This document shows, one piece after another, positions 28,647 through 37,649 of a stretch of DNA of 64,000 bases; position 1 is the stretch's first letter, and every line of letters begins with the position of its first letter. The stretch covers positions 280,359-344,358 of the forward strand of contig NZ_JAUSPQ010000006.1 of NCBI RefSeq assembly GCF_030655665.1, read 5' to 3'. The position numbers and the translations under genes are program-made. The notes under the pieces were generated by a model. That model searched no databases, had not been told where the DNA came from, and worked only from the letters and a program-made list of their open reading frames with translations. This DNA is from Methanocorpusculum sp. GTDB lineage: Archaea > Halobacteriota > Methanomicrobia > Methanomicrobiales > Methanocorpusculaceae.

Positions 28647-29614
28647 ATGCCATTGAAACATTTGGGCTGACGAAAAACTACGGGGATCTTTGTGCAGTAA
28701 ATATACTGAATCTGAACTGTGATAATGAGATTTACGGTCTTCTTGGACCGAACGGTTCCGGAAAGACAACCACGATCAGAATGCTGACAACTCTTCTGCA
28801 TCCAACTTCAGGGGCAGCTTCTGTCTGCGGATATGATGTGATGAATGATGCGGCAAAGGTTCGCAATTGTATCAGTTATGTTCCCCAGGATATGGCTGTG
28901 GATATTCGTCTGACCGGCAGAGAAAATGTTGACTTTTTTGCCAAACTCTATGGAATCGGCAACCGCAGCGAACGAAAACGCCGTGTCGATGATGCTCTGT
29001 CCGTGATGGATCTTTCGGATCGTGCCGATGATCTAACGAAAACCTACTCCGGCGGCATGCGCCGGAGGCTGGAACTTGCTCAGGCACTCGTCCACGAACC
29101 GGAGGTGTTGTTTCTCGATGAGCCGACAATCGGGCTGGATGTTGCAGCGCGCAGATCGATATGGGAACATATCTTTTCACTTCGCAAATCCGGTATGACG
29201 GTGCTGGTAACAACGCATCAGATGGATGAAGCTGAGCGATATTGTGACCGGGTAGGTATTCTCAAAAAGGGGGTGGTCGTTCGGGAGGGAACCCCAACAC
29301 AGCTGAAGAGTGACCTGATGAAAGATGTTATCCTCATCAGAGCAGACGGAGGTGTCCCTTCAATTTTGCCGGATGGTCTGACATTTATCGGAGATGGAGA
29401 CTTGGACGGCGAATATATTTTTGCGGCAAATCACGGATCAGAGGTGCTGCCTGCTCTCCTTCGGACTTTTGAAACTGCCGGTGTTAAGGTGTTTTCTTCT
29501 TCTATTCGGGAACCGACGCTTGAAGATGTGTATATGCAGTCCTGCGGCGTCGGGACTGAGGATACGGGAGCTTTCGATGATCGCCAGTTCCGGAATCTGA
29601 TGGTGAGGCGTTAA
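28643..29614 (+). CDS. ABC-2 type transporter ATP-binding protein (DrrA-like)
   Basis: 323 residues. Walker A LLGPNGSGKTTTIRML at about 33-48, signature TYSGGMRRRLELAQAL and Walker B VLFLDEPTIGLD are clear, with a DrrA-type C-terminal extension of about 100 residues. Pairs with the ABC-2 permease that starts 1 base downstream. The family usually drives export. Translation is coupled to cobN through an ATGA overlap, so its substrate may be related to cobalt or corrinoids; that is inferred from context. Confidence 0.92.
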   Translation: MNAIETFGLTKNYGDLCAVNILNLNCDNEIYGLLGPNGSGKTTTIRMLTTLLHPTSGAASVCGYDVMNDAAKVRNCISYVPQDMAVDIRLTGRENVDFFAKLYGIGNRSERKRRVDDALSVMDLSDRADDLTKTYSGGMRRRLELAQALVHEPEVLFLDEPTIGLDVAARRSIWEHIFSLRKSGMTVLVTTHQMDEAERYCDRVGILKKGVVVREGTPTQLKSDLMKDVILIRADGGVPSILPDGLTFIGDGDLDGEYIFAANHGSEVLPALLRTFETAGVKVFSSSIREPTLEDVYMQSCGVGTEDTGAFDDRQFRNLMVRR

Positions 29615-29615
29615 G

Positions 29616-30344
29616 ATGTATAGGATGTTTTCATACGTGGAACGGGATTTGAAACGCTGGATGCGGGCACCGATGAATGTTGTTTCCACACTTGCGATGC
29701 CTGCAGCCTGGCTGATTTTTGTCGGGCTGGCGATGCCCACGGCTTTTACCGACAATTATCTGGATTTTATCACGCCGAGTATTCTGGTGCTGACGATGCT
29801 TTCTGCAGGGCTTTCGGGAGGAACGAGTCTGATGTTTGATAAGGTCTTGGGATATCTGAACAAGTTTTTGTCGATGCCTGCCCCTCGTGAGAGTATTTTA
29901 TTTGGGAAGATCGTTTTTATCACGATCAGGGGTCTGATCCAGGCGACGGTGATTTTGATTATTGCACTGCTGATCGGTGCGACGATCCAGCCGTGGTATG
30001 TATATCCGGCTTTTTACGGGATCTTATTCTTGTTCGGCGTGTTGATTTCTGCGTTCGGTACGACGGTTGCCCTGTATCTTGGCGAGCATGATTCGTATGC
30101 AGCGGTCCAGGCATTTATTTCGATGCCGCTTTTTTTTACGTCGAGTGCTCTGATGCCGTATTCTGCTATGCCGGACTGGCTGGCATTTTGTGCCCATTTG
30201 AATCCGGTGAGCTATGCGATTGATGCTCTGCGGGCGGCTGCATCTGGCGAGTTTCCCTTCATGTCCGTTCTGGTCCTTCTGATCGGAACGGGTGTGATGC
30301 TGGCAGTATGCATGGTGATTTTCAGGAAAGTCACTGTTAGGTGA
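29616..30344 (+). CDS. ABC-2 type transporter permease
   Basis: 242 residues with six hydrophobic segments, including MNVVSTLAMPAAWLIFVGLA, the central GGTSLMFDKVLGYLNKFLSM loop, and the HLNPVSYAIDALRAAASGEF segment typical of ABC-2/DrrB permeases. Forms an integral membrane pore with the preceding ATPase. Third gene of the cobN operon, with the binding protein 3 bases downstream. An exporter-type permease together with a binding protein is unusual. Confidence 0.9.
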   Translation: MYRMFSYVERDLKRWMRAPMNVVSTLAMPAAWLIFVGLAMPTAFTDNYLDFITPSILVLTMLSAGLSGGTSLMFDKVLGYLNKFLSMPAPRESILFGKIVFITIRGLIQATVILIIALLIGATIQPWYVYPAFYGILFLFGVLISAFGTTVALYLGEHDSYAAVQAFISMPLFFTSSALMPYSAMPDWLAFCAHLNPVSYAIDALRAAASGEFPFMSVLVLLIGTGVMLAVCMVIFRKVTVR

Positions 30345-30347
30345 ATC

Positions 30348-31364
30348 ATGAAAACAAAATTACTTGTTCTTGGAGTGCTTTTAGCACTGATTTGTATCGT
30401 TTGTACGGCAGGCTGCGTGGATACGCAGACTTCTGACGAGATTGTGATCACGCAGACGGACGGGACGCCATTTACACTTCCGCATGAAGCACAAAGGATC
30501 ATTCTTCTTAACTCGAATGCGGGCGAGATGTTGTATCTTTTAGGGGTTTCCGATAAGGTGGTTGGCGTGTCCCAGTCTATTCTAGATAATAAAGAACTTG
30601 GATCGATGTTTCCAAATGCGGTGAGTGTTGGTAAGTGGAATGTTCCTGATGTGGAAACGCTAGCTTCTTTATCACCGGATGTGGTGATTGCTTTTGCAAG
30701 TTCCAAACCGCAGAATGCAGATATGATCGAAGCGGCCGGTATTCCGATTGTCTATATCGACTGTTATAAACCTACCACGATGATCTCTGATGTCACGGCA
30801 CTTGGCACTCTTACCGGGAGCTCAAAAAAAGCTCGGGAGTTTGTAACGTTTTATCAGGATCAGATGGATATGATCACCGAACGTGTCCCGGATGATGTTG
30901 TTCCTCAAAGAGTATTCTGTGAAGGATACTCTGATTATGCGGCACAAGGAAAAGGGTCGGGTCTTGATCTTCTGCTGGATATCTGCGGTGCGGAGAATAT
31001 CGTGAACTCTGATGTGACGGTTTCGACGACGACGGTCTCTGCCGAGTGGATCGTTACACAAAATCCGGATGTGATCATTAAAGCAACGACGAGCAATAAT
31101 ATGCAGGATGCAGAAAACCGTTATGTGAATCTTGTGTCGCGCACGGGATATTCATCGATGACCGCCGTCCAGAATGAGAAGGTCTGGCTTCTCGATGCTG
31201 GTCTTGCCTACGGCCCCAGGACATTTGCCGGCGCGGTCGCCGTTGCAAAGATGCTGTATCCGGATACATTTGCGGATGTGAACATTTCCGATATCGTGGA
31301 AGAGTATAATGAGAAGTTCGGGCTGAATGTGAGCCGGGGGGCCCTGGTATATCCGGAACTTTGA
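30348..31364 (+). CDS. BtuF/FecB-like substrate-binding lipoprotein
   Basis: 338 residues. N-terminal lipoprotein signal with lipobox-like CTAGC (Cys about residue 24). The body is a class III periplasmic-binding fold: AQRIILLNSNAGEMLYLLGV, VGKWNVPDVETLASLSPDVV, and IVYIDCYKPTTMISDVTALG leading into the linker helix. Members bind corrinoids, iron chelates or metal complexes. It closes the cobN-ABC operon; no FecCD/BtuC-type import permease is adjacent, so it may use the ABC-2 pair or a distant importer. Substrate uncertain. Confidence 0.88.
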   Translation: MKTKLLVLGVLLALICIVCTAGCVDTQTSDEIVITQTDGTPFTLPHEAQRIILLNSNAGEMLYLLGVSDKVVGVSQSILDNKELGSMFPNAVSVGKWNVPDVETLASLSPDVVIAFASSKPQNADMIEAAGIPIVYIDCYKPTTMISDVTALGTLTGSSKKAREFVTFYQDQMDMITERVPDDVVPQRVFCEGYSDYAAQGKGSGLDLLLDICGAENIVNSDVTVSTTTVSAEWIVTQNPDVIIKATTSNNMQDAENRYVNLVSRTGYSSMTAVQNEKVWLLDAGLAYGPRTFAGAVAVAKMLYPDTFADVNISDIVEEYNEKFGLNVSRGALVYPEL

Positions 31365-31415
31365 GACGTATCTTTCGTATCGTTACACAGACGCGCAGGG
31401 AATTTTGCTGCAGAT

Positions 31416-31436
31416 TGGGGGAATATGCCTCCCCCA
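31416..31436. terminator. G/C hairpin after the cobN operon
   Basis: TGGGGGA (31416-31422) pairs perfectly with TCCCCCA (31430-31436) around a 7-base loop, 52 bases after the binding-protein stop. A terminator or mRNA-stabilising hairpin is likely. The remainder of the 405-base gap to 31769 is A/T-rich, carries the promoter region of the first pilin pair and shows no gene. Confidence 0.4.
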
Positions 31437-31769
31437 TCTCTCCTCGATATGATCAATTATTATGCAGCACATCTGTTTTTCAAAAACCCCTGGTGTGTAG
31501 ATTTTTAATCCGCATTTACATTAAAATAATGAAATTGGTTTAAATTTCGTGTGGCATCAATCCTTAATTCTGGATGACTCTGTCTCCGCATATTTGCTTT
31601 GACACATCATATTATTCATATTTAGTATTATTAATTATAAATTCGTATGTATAAAATAAAACAAAAATAATTTATATCATATCTGATGATATAAGTAGAT
31701 TATAACTTCACACCAAAATCATACAAATTTTATTTTTGTACTATTCATGCGAGGTTATGGTGATTATTC

Positions 31770-32492
31770 ATGGAACGCAGAACTAATCTGAAAAAAAGAA
31801 CTGACGGCGTATCGCCGGTTGTCGGCGTTATGCTGATGCTGGTTGTTACGATCATTATTGCAGCGGTCGTTGCGACCTTTGCAGGAGGTCTCATGGGATC
31901 GGCGGAAGTAACACCCACTGCTGTAATAAACACGCAGATTAAATCCATAGACTCATCGACCGGGGTAAGCTCTGGTGGATGGGGGTTATTTTCAATGGAA
32001 GTAATCTCAACAACGAGTCCGATCTATACAAAAGATCTGAAACTGGTCACATCTTATAATGTGAGCAGCAGAGATGACCCGACGGTTATGGTTGGTAATA
32101 TTACCACTGTCACGGGAACTGGTAACAACACAAATTACACAGGATATTACAAATCCAATGCTACTACCTATGTGTACAACAGTCCACTCGGATATGGCCC
32201 GGGAATCTCAGGAACCGCAAAGACCTATGGACAATACGCCACCACTCAGTGGTTTGGAAATTACACGCTCACTGCCGGGACCTATATGCAAAACACAGGA
32301 GCATCTTCATGGGATTCATCTTATCCCACAACAGTTGCCGAATTTATCGAACACGAGAACAAAGTCAATGCTCTTGGTGCCATTCTCGGCAGTAACTGGG
32401 TGAATCTCAAACCCGGAGATGAGGTTTCCGTCAATCTGATTTACGTACCGACAGGTGGAGTAATTTATTCCGGAACTGTGGTGGTTCAGTGA
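31770..32492 (+). CDS. Large type IV pilin, pair 1
   Basis: 240 residues. N-terminus DGVSPVVGVMLMLVVTIIIA is the pilin signal and helix, followed by AAVVATFAGGL. The extracellular domain is Asn/Thr/Tyr-rich with several N-glycosylation sequons (for example NNTNYT) and ends IYVPTGGVIYSGTVVVQ, closely resembling the ends of the large pilins at 34776 and 36897. Probably a filament subunit. The next pilin follows after 10 bases. The bases encoding the N-terminal helix include a 32-base identity (31815-31846) with the downstream gene. Confidence 0.86.
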   Translation: MERRTNLKKRTDGVSPVVGVMLMLVVTIIIAAVVATFAGGLMGSAEVTPTAVINTQIKSIDSSTGVSSGGWGLFSMEVISTTSPIYTKDLKLVTSYNVSSRDDPTVMVGNITTVTGTGNNTNYTGYYKSNATTYVYNSPLGYGPGISGTAKTYGQYATTQWFGNYTLTAGTYMQNTGASSWDSSYPTTVAEFIEHENKVNALGAILGSNWVNLKPGDEVSVNLIYVPTGGVIYSGTVVVQ

Positions 32493-32502
32493 GGTAAGGA
32501 AA

Positions 32503-33021
32503 ATGATCATAAAACATACCACTAAAAAAGATAATGCGGTCTCACCGGTTGTCGGCGTTATGCTGATGCTGGTTGTCACCATCATCATCGCAGCAGTTGT
32601 CGCCGCGTTTGCCGGAGGAGTCGTAACCACTACGGACAAAGCTCCTTTTGCTGTGATTAAAGCAACTTACAGTCAGAGTTCAGGTCTTCTCCTTACTGAA
32701 ATCAGCGGCGACGTTCTGAGCGGTGTCGATGTTTATGTACGTCCGGGAGACGGCTTTAGTTCTTCATATAGTAAACTGGCTTGGAAAACCTTGTCTAGTG
32801 TTACTCTCAGTCCAGGTTCAGTCACTGAAGTTGCAGCGGTCAATATCCAGCCGGCAACAGATGGTGCACCGAATTCCGGAGTAAATAGCGGAGAGAACGA
32901 TGGGAAAAATTCGGGTTATGGATTTAACAATGCAACAAAATCAGTTGGTAAGTTCATTGAGGTGGATATCTATAAGAACGGGAAAGTCGTAGCTACAACA
33001 ACAACCGCGATTTCCGCATAA
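32503..33021 (+). CDS. Small type IV pilin, pair 1
   Basis: 172 residues. N-terminus DNAVSPVVGVMLMLVVTIII with AAVVAAFAGGVV. GAGGTAAGG just before the ATG is a good ribosome-binding site. The domain includes SGLLLTEISGDVLSGVDVYV and ends VVATTTTAISA, resembling the small pilin at 34265 (which ends GTKRVTISA). Second gene of a large-small pilin pair, followed by a clear terminator. Confidence 0.86.
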   Translation: MIIKHTTKKDNAVSPVVGVMLMLVVTIIIAAVVAAFAGGVVTTTDKAPFAVIKATYSQSSGLLLTEISGDVLSGVDVYVRPGDGFSSSYSKLAWKTLSSVTLSPGSVTEVAAVNIQPATDGAPNSGVNSGENDGKNSGYGFNNATKSVGKFIEVDIYKNGKVVATTTTAISA

Positions 33022-33049
33022 CCGCAGAACTGGCATAAGAACATCCACG

Positions 33050-33078
33050 ACGGGTATACTCCCGTTTCTTTTTTTTTT
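33050..33078 (+). terminator. Hairpin and T-run terminator after pilin pair 1
   Basis: ACGGG (33050-33054) pairs with CCCGT (33061-33065) and is followed by ten T residues (33069-33078). Confidence 0.7.
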
Positions 33079-33661
33079 CAGAGGGATATGAAAGTATCGT
33101 CTCACCGAGATCATAGATGATCTGCATATATGACATACGTCATTTGTATGATGATCTAAAACGTACCGTTGACCATTGCCTGATATGTTCAGCTTACATT
33201 TTGGAATAATATAATAACCAAATGAATGCAAGCATCATGATTCCTATAGATACGATGATCGTTACAATATGCGGCATTGTGATCATGTTCTAATCGGCAG
33301 TATCTCATATAAATCGTGCTTTTGAGGATATTTTCACTCTGGACCTGGTGTCTTGAGACGATTCATCTGTAGTATATATTATTACTTTCGGAAAATGCAG
33401 TGATATCTATCAATGGAAATTACAAACAGCGCGGTTATAGATGATTCTGATATCGATCCTGAATTTGATCAAAAGTAGATATTACGTATTATGAGTACTC
33501 TGAAACATTATTCGAACGTTTTGTAAGATACACCCATGAGACACGTACTATTCGAATACATCTCATGTTTTCACACCCAAACACCCTCCTCTCTGCATTG
33601 GGCTCACACCAAAACCGCATATGTTTTATTTAATATATATCACATTATCATATATAAAATA
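33079..33661. other. Gene-free A/T-rich spacer
   Basis: No supported gene. A 21-codon frame from the ATG at 33414 (MEITNSAVIDDSDIDPEFDQ followed by K and stop) is the only peptide with gene-like composition, but it has no convincing ribosome-binding site and may be a remnant. The sequence becomes A/T-rich towards the repeat element. Confidence 0.4.
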
Positions 33662-34216
33662 GGAGTTACGTGGTGTAATTTCTAATGAAAAAACTGACGT
33701 TCTTATGAGATGTACTTCGATTTCGTGTACGGCATTAGTGTAGACGCAAGAGAAAAACCAACCGCGAATCGGCGCGAATCCCGCAAGCCGATGGCTTGCT
33801 CCCAAAATCGGATTTGCTGACCCTCACTCTCACAAGTCTCGTTCCTCGACTTGCTCGTCCCTTCATCGGGACCGTTCGGGCAAATCCTGTCGCCGCCCCA
33901 GCGGCTCCCATTATTGATTTGCCTCTTGATCTTATGTAGTAATTATCAGTAAAATGGATATTTTTCAGATTAAGAACTGCTCAATGAATCTCTCCCTCAC
34001 AGGAGGCGTCGGGACGCCGACAGGATTTGCCCGAACGGTCCCGATGAAGGGATGAGCAAGACAGCGAAGCTGGATTGCGAAAGTGAGGATAAGCAAATCC
34101 GATTCTTTTCGCCCGAAGGGCGGATTCGCGCCGATTCGCGGTTGGTTTTATCTCATGTGTCCATACCCAGCCATACTCTTTCCAAATTGGGTTGACACGA
34201 ACACCGCGTAAGTCCA
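33662..34216. repeat. Long palindromic repeat element B
   Basis: About 550 bases with two imperfect inverted arms around an A/T-rich centre (about 33920-33985). The arms share CCAACCGCGAATCGGCGCGA, CGGATTTGCT and the block TCGGGACCGTTCGGGCAAAT, present at about 33878 and inverted at about 34030. The right terminal module (about 34158-34214: CCATACCCAGCCATACTCT, CCAAATTGGGTTGACACG, AACACCGCGTAAGTCC) matches the right end of element A almost base for base, whereas the inner arms differ. No transposase. It lies between oppositely oriented pilin pairs. Confidence 0.72.
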
Positions 34217-34217
34217 A

Positions 34218-34250
34218 TAAAAAAAGAAAAATTTGGAGGGATAACTCCCT
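34218..34250 (-). terminator. Terminator of pilin pair 2
   Basis: On the minus strand a short GGGAGTTATCCCTCC stem-loop is followed by T-rich sequence including a run of seven T residues, 15-45 bases after the stop of the small pilin at 34265. Confidence 0.5.
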
Positions 34251-34264
34251 TTGTTTTTCGGTGA

Positions 34265-34774
34265 TCAGGCGCTGATGGTCACTCTCTTGGTACCAATAAT
34301 TGCACCATCATAAACAAGCCTGACGGTAAATTCTTCACCGGTGATGTCATACGTATCCGCTGCGGTGATATATCCAGCTTTTAACACATCCCCGCCATCA
34401 TATGCGAGAATTGCAGCTTTCAGATTTACTATTGAAGAAGTTAAAACCGTTCCTGCTTTCAGGTTATCCGTAGATGATGTGAAGTAAGTACTTGGAACAT
34501 CGATGAACTGCGTGGTACTTCCAACTTGTGAAACCTGAATGATCAAATCTTCAGTGTCGACGGAACCTGAAGAAATACTGTTGATCGTCATTAGCAGACC
34601 GTCGGTTCGGCTGTAATCTGCACCAAATGTTACCATGGGTGTAGCTTCCGTCGAAGTGCTAAGTCCTCCGGCAAAACTGGCAACAACTGCAGCAAGAATG
34701 ATCGTGACCACGAGCATCAGCATAACACCTACAACAGGCGAGACTGCATTTTCGCGTTGTTCTTTTTTTATCAT
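34265..34774 (-). CDS. Small type IV pilin, pair 2
   Basis: 169 residues. N-terminus ENAVSPVVGVMLMLVVTIIL, then AAVVASFAGGLSTSTEATPM. It contains DGLLMTINSISSGSVDTEDL and ends VIGTKRVTISA. The downstream partner of the large pilin at 34776, separated by one base, so translation is coupled. Clear homologue of the small pilins in pair 1 and, more weakly, pair 3. Confidence 0.86.
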   Translation of the reverse strand: MIKKEQRENAVSPVVGVMLMLVVTIILAAVVASFAGGLSTSTEATPMVTFGADYSRTDGLLMTINSISSGSVDTEDLIIQVSQVGSTTQFIDVPSTYFTSSTDNLKAGTVLTSSIVNLKAAILAYDGGDVLKAGYITAADTYDITGEEFTVRLVYDGAIIGTKRVTISA

Positions 34775-34775
34775 T

Positions 34776-35591
34776 TTAGCTCACCACCACATCTTTCGAG
34801 AATATCGTCTGGCCGCTTGGAGTATGAACGATAGAAATGGTCATCTTATCTCCTCTTTCGAGAGCAGATAAGGAATCTGCTGCATACTTCACCGTCCATG
34901 GATTTTTAGAACCTGATGACCAGTCATCTGTGAATTCAACCATATAATATGCATAAACCTCAGGAACACCATAAGGATTACCAAGTTTCGAATAGGCACT
35001 CCATGTACCATCGTTTTGTGCAGTTACGGTTCCATTACTCCAGTAGCTGGGTGTTGAATCTCCGGGTTCCCAAGTCGAGTAATCTACCTGGGTTCCATTC
35101 TCATCGCAGGGATATGCCATGTCGCTCCAGATGGCAGCCGTCCCAAATTCGGTCACAGCATCTGTAAGATTATAGATTCTAGTATTGATACCGGCTATGC
35201 CAGAGAGATCATCTACATTAATTGTCGTTCCGCCGTAAAGGACAAAATTTCCAAAGTCTTTGTTTGCAGCGGTGATACCTGTCCCAGATCCTGTTGCATC
35301 AGACACCGAGTCGGTAAAAACCGCACCAGTTGTATTCGTGATGGCAAAAATAAGCTCTAAATCACTTGTGTCGATCGGTTCACTGATCGCATTTACTGCC
35401 AGTGTAACACCGTCTGTCGTCGCTTCTACATTCGCAGATAAGGAAGGTGCCTGCGAGACATCCTGGATCAGCCCGCCGGCAACACCTGATACGACTGCCG
35501 CAATAATAATTGTGACAACGAGCATCAGCATAACGCCGACGACGGGTGACACTGCATTTTCGTGTTTTTTGTATGTTCTTTTTTGATTCAT
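34776..35591 (-). CDS. Large type IV pilin, pair 2
   Basis: 271 residues. N-terminus ENAVSPVVGVMLMLVVTIII followed by AAVVSGVAGGLIQDVSQAPS. The domain has sequons (NTTGA, NLTD, NGTQ) and ends ISIVHTPSGQTIFSKDVVVS, the shared tail of the large pilins. It heads the second large-small pair on the minus strand. The promoter is probably in the A/T-rich sequence beyond 35600. Confidence 0.86.
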   Translation of the reverse strand: MNQKRTYKKHENAVSPVVGVMLMLVVTIIIAAVVSGVAGGLIQDVSQAPSLSANVEATTDGVTLAVNAISEPIDTSDLELIFAITNTTGAVFTDSVSDATGSGTGITAANKDFGNFVLYGGTTINVDDLSGIAGINTRIYNLTDAVTEFGTAAIWSDMAYPCDENGTQVDYSTWEPGDSTPSYWSNGTVTAQNDGTWSAYSKLGNPYGVPEVYAYYMVEFTDDWSSGSKNPWTVKYAADSLSALERGDKMTISIVHTPSGQTIFSKDVVVS

Positions 35592-35862
35592 GTTTTTATC
35601 ACTTCAAAAAATGTTCTCCCCAATACAGAATCAGGAAGTACAAAGATGAATAAGAGGTTTGAGTATTTATGTTAATAGTACAAATTATATTTTTAGTAAA
35701 TATAAACTAATGTACATTTACAAATTATGATAATTGACATCACTTTATCTGTTTATCAAGCGCGCATTCAATTATTTGAAAAAGTGGAGACTCGCTTTTC
35801 ATTGAGTTATATGGTGTATTAGACAGAGGTGAACTGTTAAAATATTACATGTAAAATCGTAA

Positions 35863-36117
35863 TTTCACCAAGTAAGTTCCTCAGTGTTATGGTATGAAAA
35901 ACTCATCCGGGACCTGACACTGCCGCATGGAAAAACATTTGAAATCCCCGCAGGTCTCACTCTTACCGTTGCAAAAGGCGTGACATTCAATGCAGAGAAT
36001 GCCGAATTGATTTACACTGATAATGCTCTTAACGTAGAAAGTCCGATGCCGTTAATCGGGATTTTTGCCGGGCTTGGTCTCGTGGCATTGCTGATCTGCA
36101 GAAGAGAACGGTGTTAG
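35863..36117 (+). pseudogene. C-terminal remnant of a surface protein
   Basis: An open frame from 35863 to a stop at 36115-36117, with only a GTG at 35884 as possible start and no ribosome-binding site. It encodes GKTFEIPAGLTLTVAKGVTF, a beta-repeat typical of surface proteins, then SPMPLIGIFAGLGLVALLI followed by RRERC. That tail matches the C-terminal tail of the PEGA protein at 43226-44533 (IPIIGILAGLGACGILFAAR). The upstream part of the protein is missing, so this is best read as a decayed gene end. The rest of the gap 35592-36453 shows nothing else. Confidence 0.5.
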
Positions 36118-36453
36118 GCCCCCATCTTCTGTATTTTTTCTGATTTTGGTCTGTCTGTTGTGATCACTATTGATTATTCAACAGACGTTGATATTGATGA
36201 GGAATTCCTGTTTCCATACCGCATGGAGTTTTTCGCTCTTGCCTTTCATCAATAATGATTCATTCGCTGATCTACTTCGAGCTGACACTCGTAATTTTTT
36301 ATTTTATTCCCACATGTGATCACGCTTGGAGTAACAAATTGAAATTAAAATGAGAATATGGTAAGCATGTGGTTCGCTGAATTTTGGAGCGGGAGAAGGA
36401 AAGGAAAAAAGGACGGTGTGGAGTCTTGCCGTCCAATCATGTTCGTGTTTGTA

Positions 36454-36900
36454 TTACGGAACTACGAATGTACCGGAAGCAATAGCATTACCGCTGGTGA
36501 GATCAATTATCTTGTAGGATATCTGACTACCTTGATCAAAGTATGTGGTAGAAGCATCCACAGTAAGTGTATCACCAATACTTATTGCATTATTACCCGT
36601 CACTTTTCCATTGGCATTCGTAAATTCAACCGTCTGACCAAAAGACTGAAGTTGAACTGCGATTTTGCCCAATGCAAGTGTATCGCCACCTTTGTGGGTG
36701 AATACAACATCATTAAGGTTATTACTAGAGGTAGTAACATCACTAACAGTAAATACAGCTGTTGGTGTACCACTCACCCCGCCTCCAAGTCCGCTGGCAA
36801 AAGATGCAACAATTGCAGCGATAATAATTGTCACGACAAGCATCAGCATAACGCCAACAACAGGTGATACTGCATCTTCATTTATTCTCTTTTGAATCAT
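36454..36900 (-). CDS. Small type IV pilin, pair 3
   Basis: 148 residues. N-terminus EDAVSPVVGVMLMLVVTIII with AAIVASFASGLGGGVSGTPT. The domain FTHKGGDTLALGKIAVQLQS resembles the small operon pilin at 17609 (FEHRAGDPIALSNLKLIL), linking this array to the pilus operon. It ends AIASGTFVVP. It overlaps the stop of the large partner by 4 bases. Confidence 0.86.
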   Translation of the reverse strand: MIQKRINEDAVSPVVGVMLMLVVTIIIAAIVASFASGLGGGVSGTPTAVFTVSDVTTSSNNLNDVVFTHKGGDTLALGKIAVQLQSFGQTVEFTNANGKVTGNNAISIGDTLTVDASTTYFDQGSQISYKIIDLTSGNAIASGTFVVP

Positions 36901-37649
36901 TGTACATACACCTCTTTATCATAAATTGCCTGACCACTTGGCACGTGAAGGATAGTGACCTGTACTGCATTGCCTTTTGTAAGCCAACCATCCATGACTC
37001 CTCCACTATAGGTGCAAGTAGGTAATCCTGAATTAGTAGATTCTGTGTATCCTGTCTCATCCATCACACCACTGCCGAATAATGCATCCATAAATGGAGA
37101 TCCAGTGTGATCAACAGTCATTGTCAGATAGTTTGCAAAGGTCTGGACATGATCACCAGTGGAAATAGTTACATTGCCCCATTGTGTGGTGGATGATGCA
37201 TAGTTTTCATCATTTACGTAGAGTGCAGATCCGGTAGAACCATTAGTTAGATTACCCAGATAATCTACAGATTCATATGTAATTGGTCTAACACCTGTCG
37301 CATTACCGTAAGTGTACGTAGCAGTGTAAGACTCACTTGTAGTTTTGTTGGTCCAATGGAAAACAAGTTTCAAATCAGCTGTATTCAGGGAATCCCCCCC
37401 AAGATGATCAATGGTGAAATCTGGGGCATAATTTCCAGAATATGCAGCTGACATTTGAAGATAGTCAGCACTATATATATTCACATCAAGTGATGCAACC
37501 GGTGCTGCTTCCGTGTTTGTTACCAAACCTCCTGCAAATGACGCGACCACGGCCGCAATGATGATCGTTACGACAAGCATCAGCATAACACCGACAACCG
37601 GCGAAACTGCGCCGTCTCTTTGTTCTGTTCTTTTCTGAATTGAATTCAT
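36897..37649 (-). CDS. Large type IV pilin, pair 3
   Basis: 250 residues. N-terminus DGAVSPVVGVMLMLVVTIII with AAVVASFAGGLVTNTEAAPV. It includes PDFTIDHLGGDSLNTADLKL, several Asn-X-Ser/Thr sequons, and the tail VTILHVPSGQAIYDKEVYVQ shared by large pilins. First gene of the third large-small pair. The 348-base gap 37650-37997 upstream is A/T-rich promoter sequence plus the terminator region of the aminotransferase gene. Confidence 0.86.
   Translation of the reverse strand: MNSIQKRTEQRDGAVSPVVGVMLMLVVTIIIAAVVASFAGGLVTNTEAAPVASLDVNIYSADYLQMSAAYSGNYAPDFTIDHLGGDSLNTADLKLVFHWTNKTTSESYTATYTYGNATGVRPITYESVDYLGNLTNGSTGSALYVNDENYASSTTQWGNVTISTGDHVQTFANYLTMTVDHTGSPFMDALFGSGVMDETGYTESTNSGLPTCTYSGGVMDGWLTKGNAVQVTILHVPSGQAIYDKEVYVQ

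Noticed and set aside
33981..34217. 78-codon minus-strand frame inside element B
   Set aside because: It lies within the palindromic arm and has low-complexity, repeat-derived sequence.
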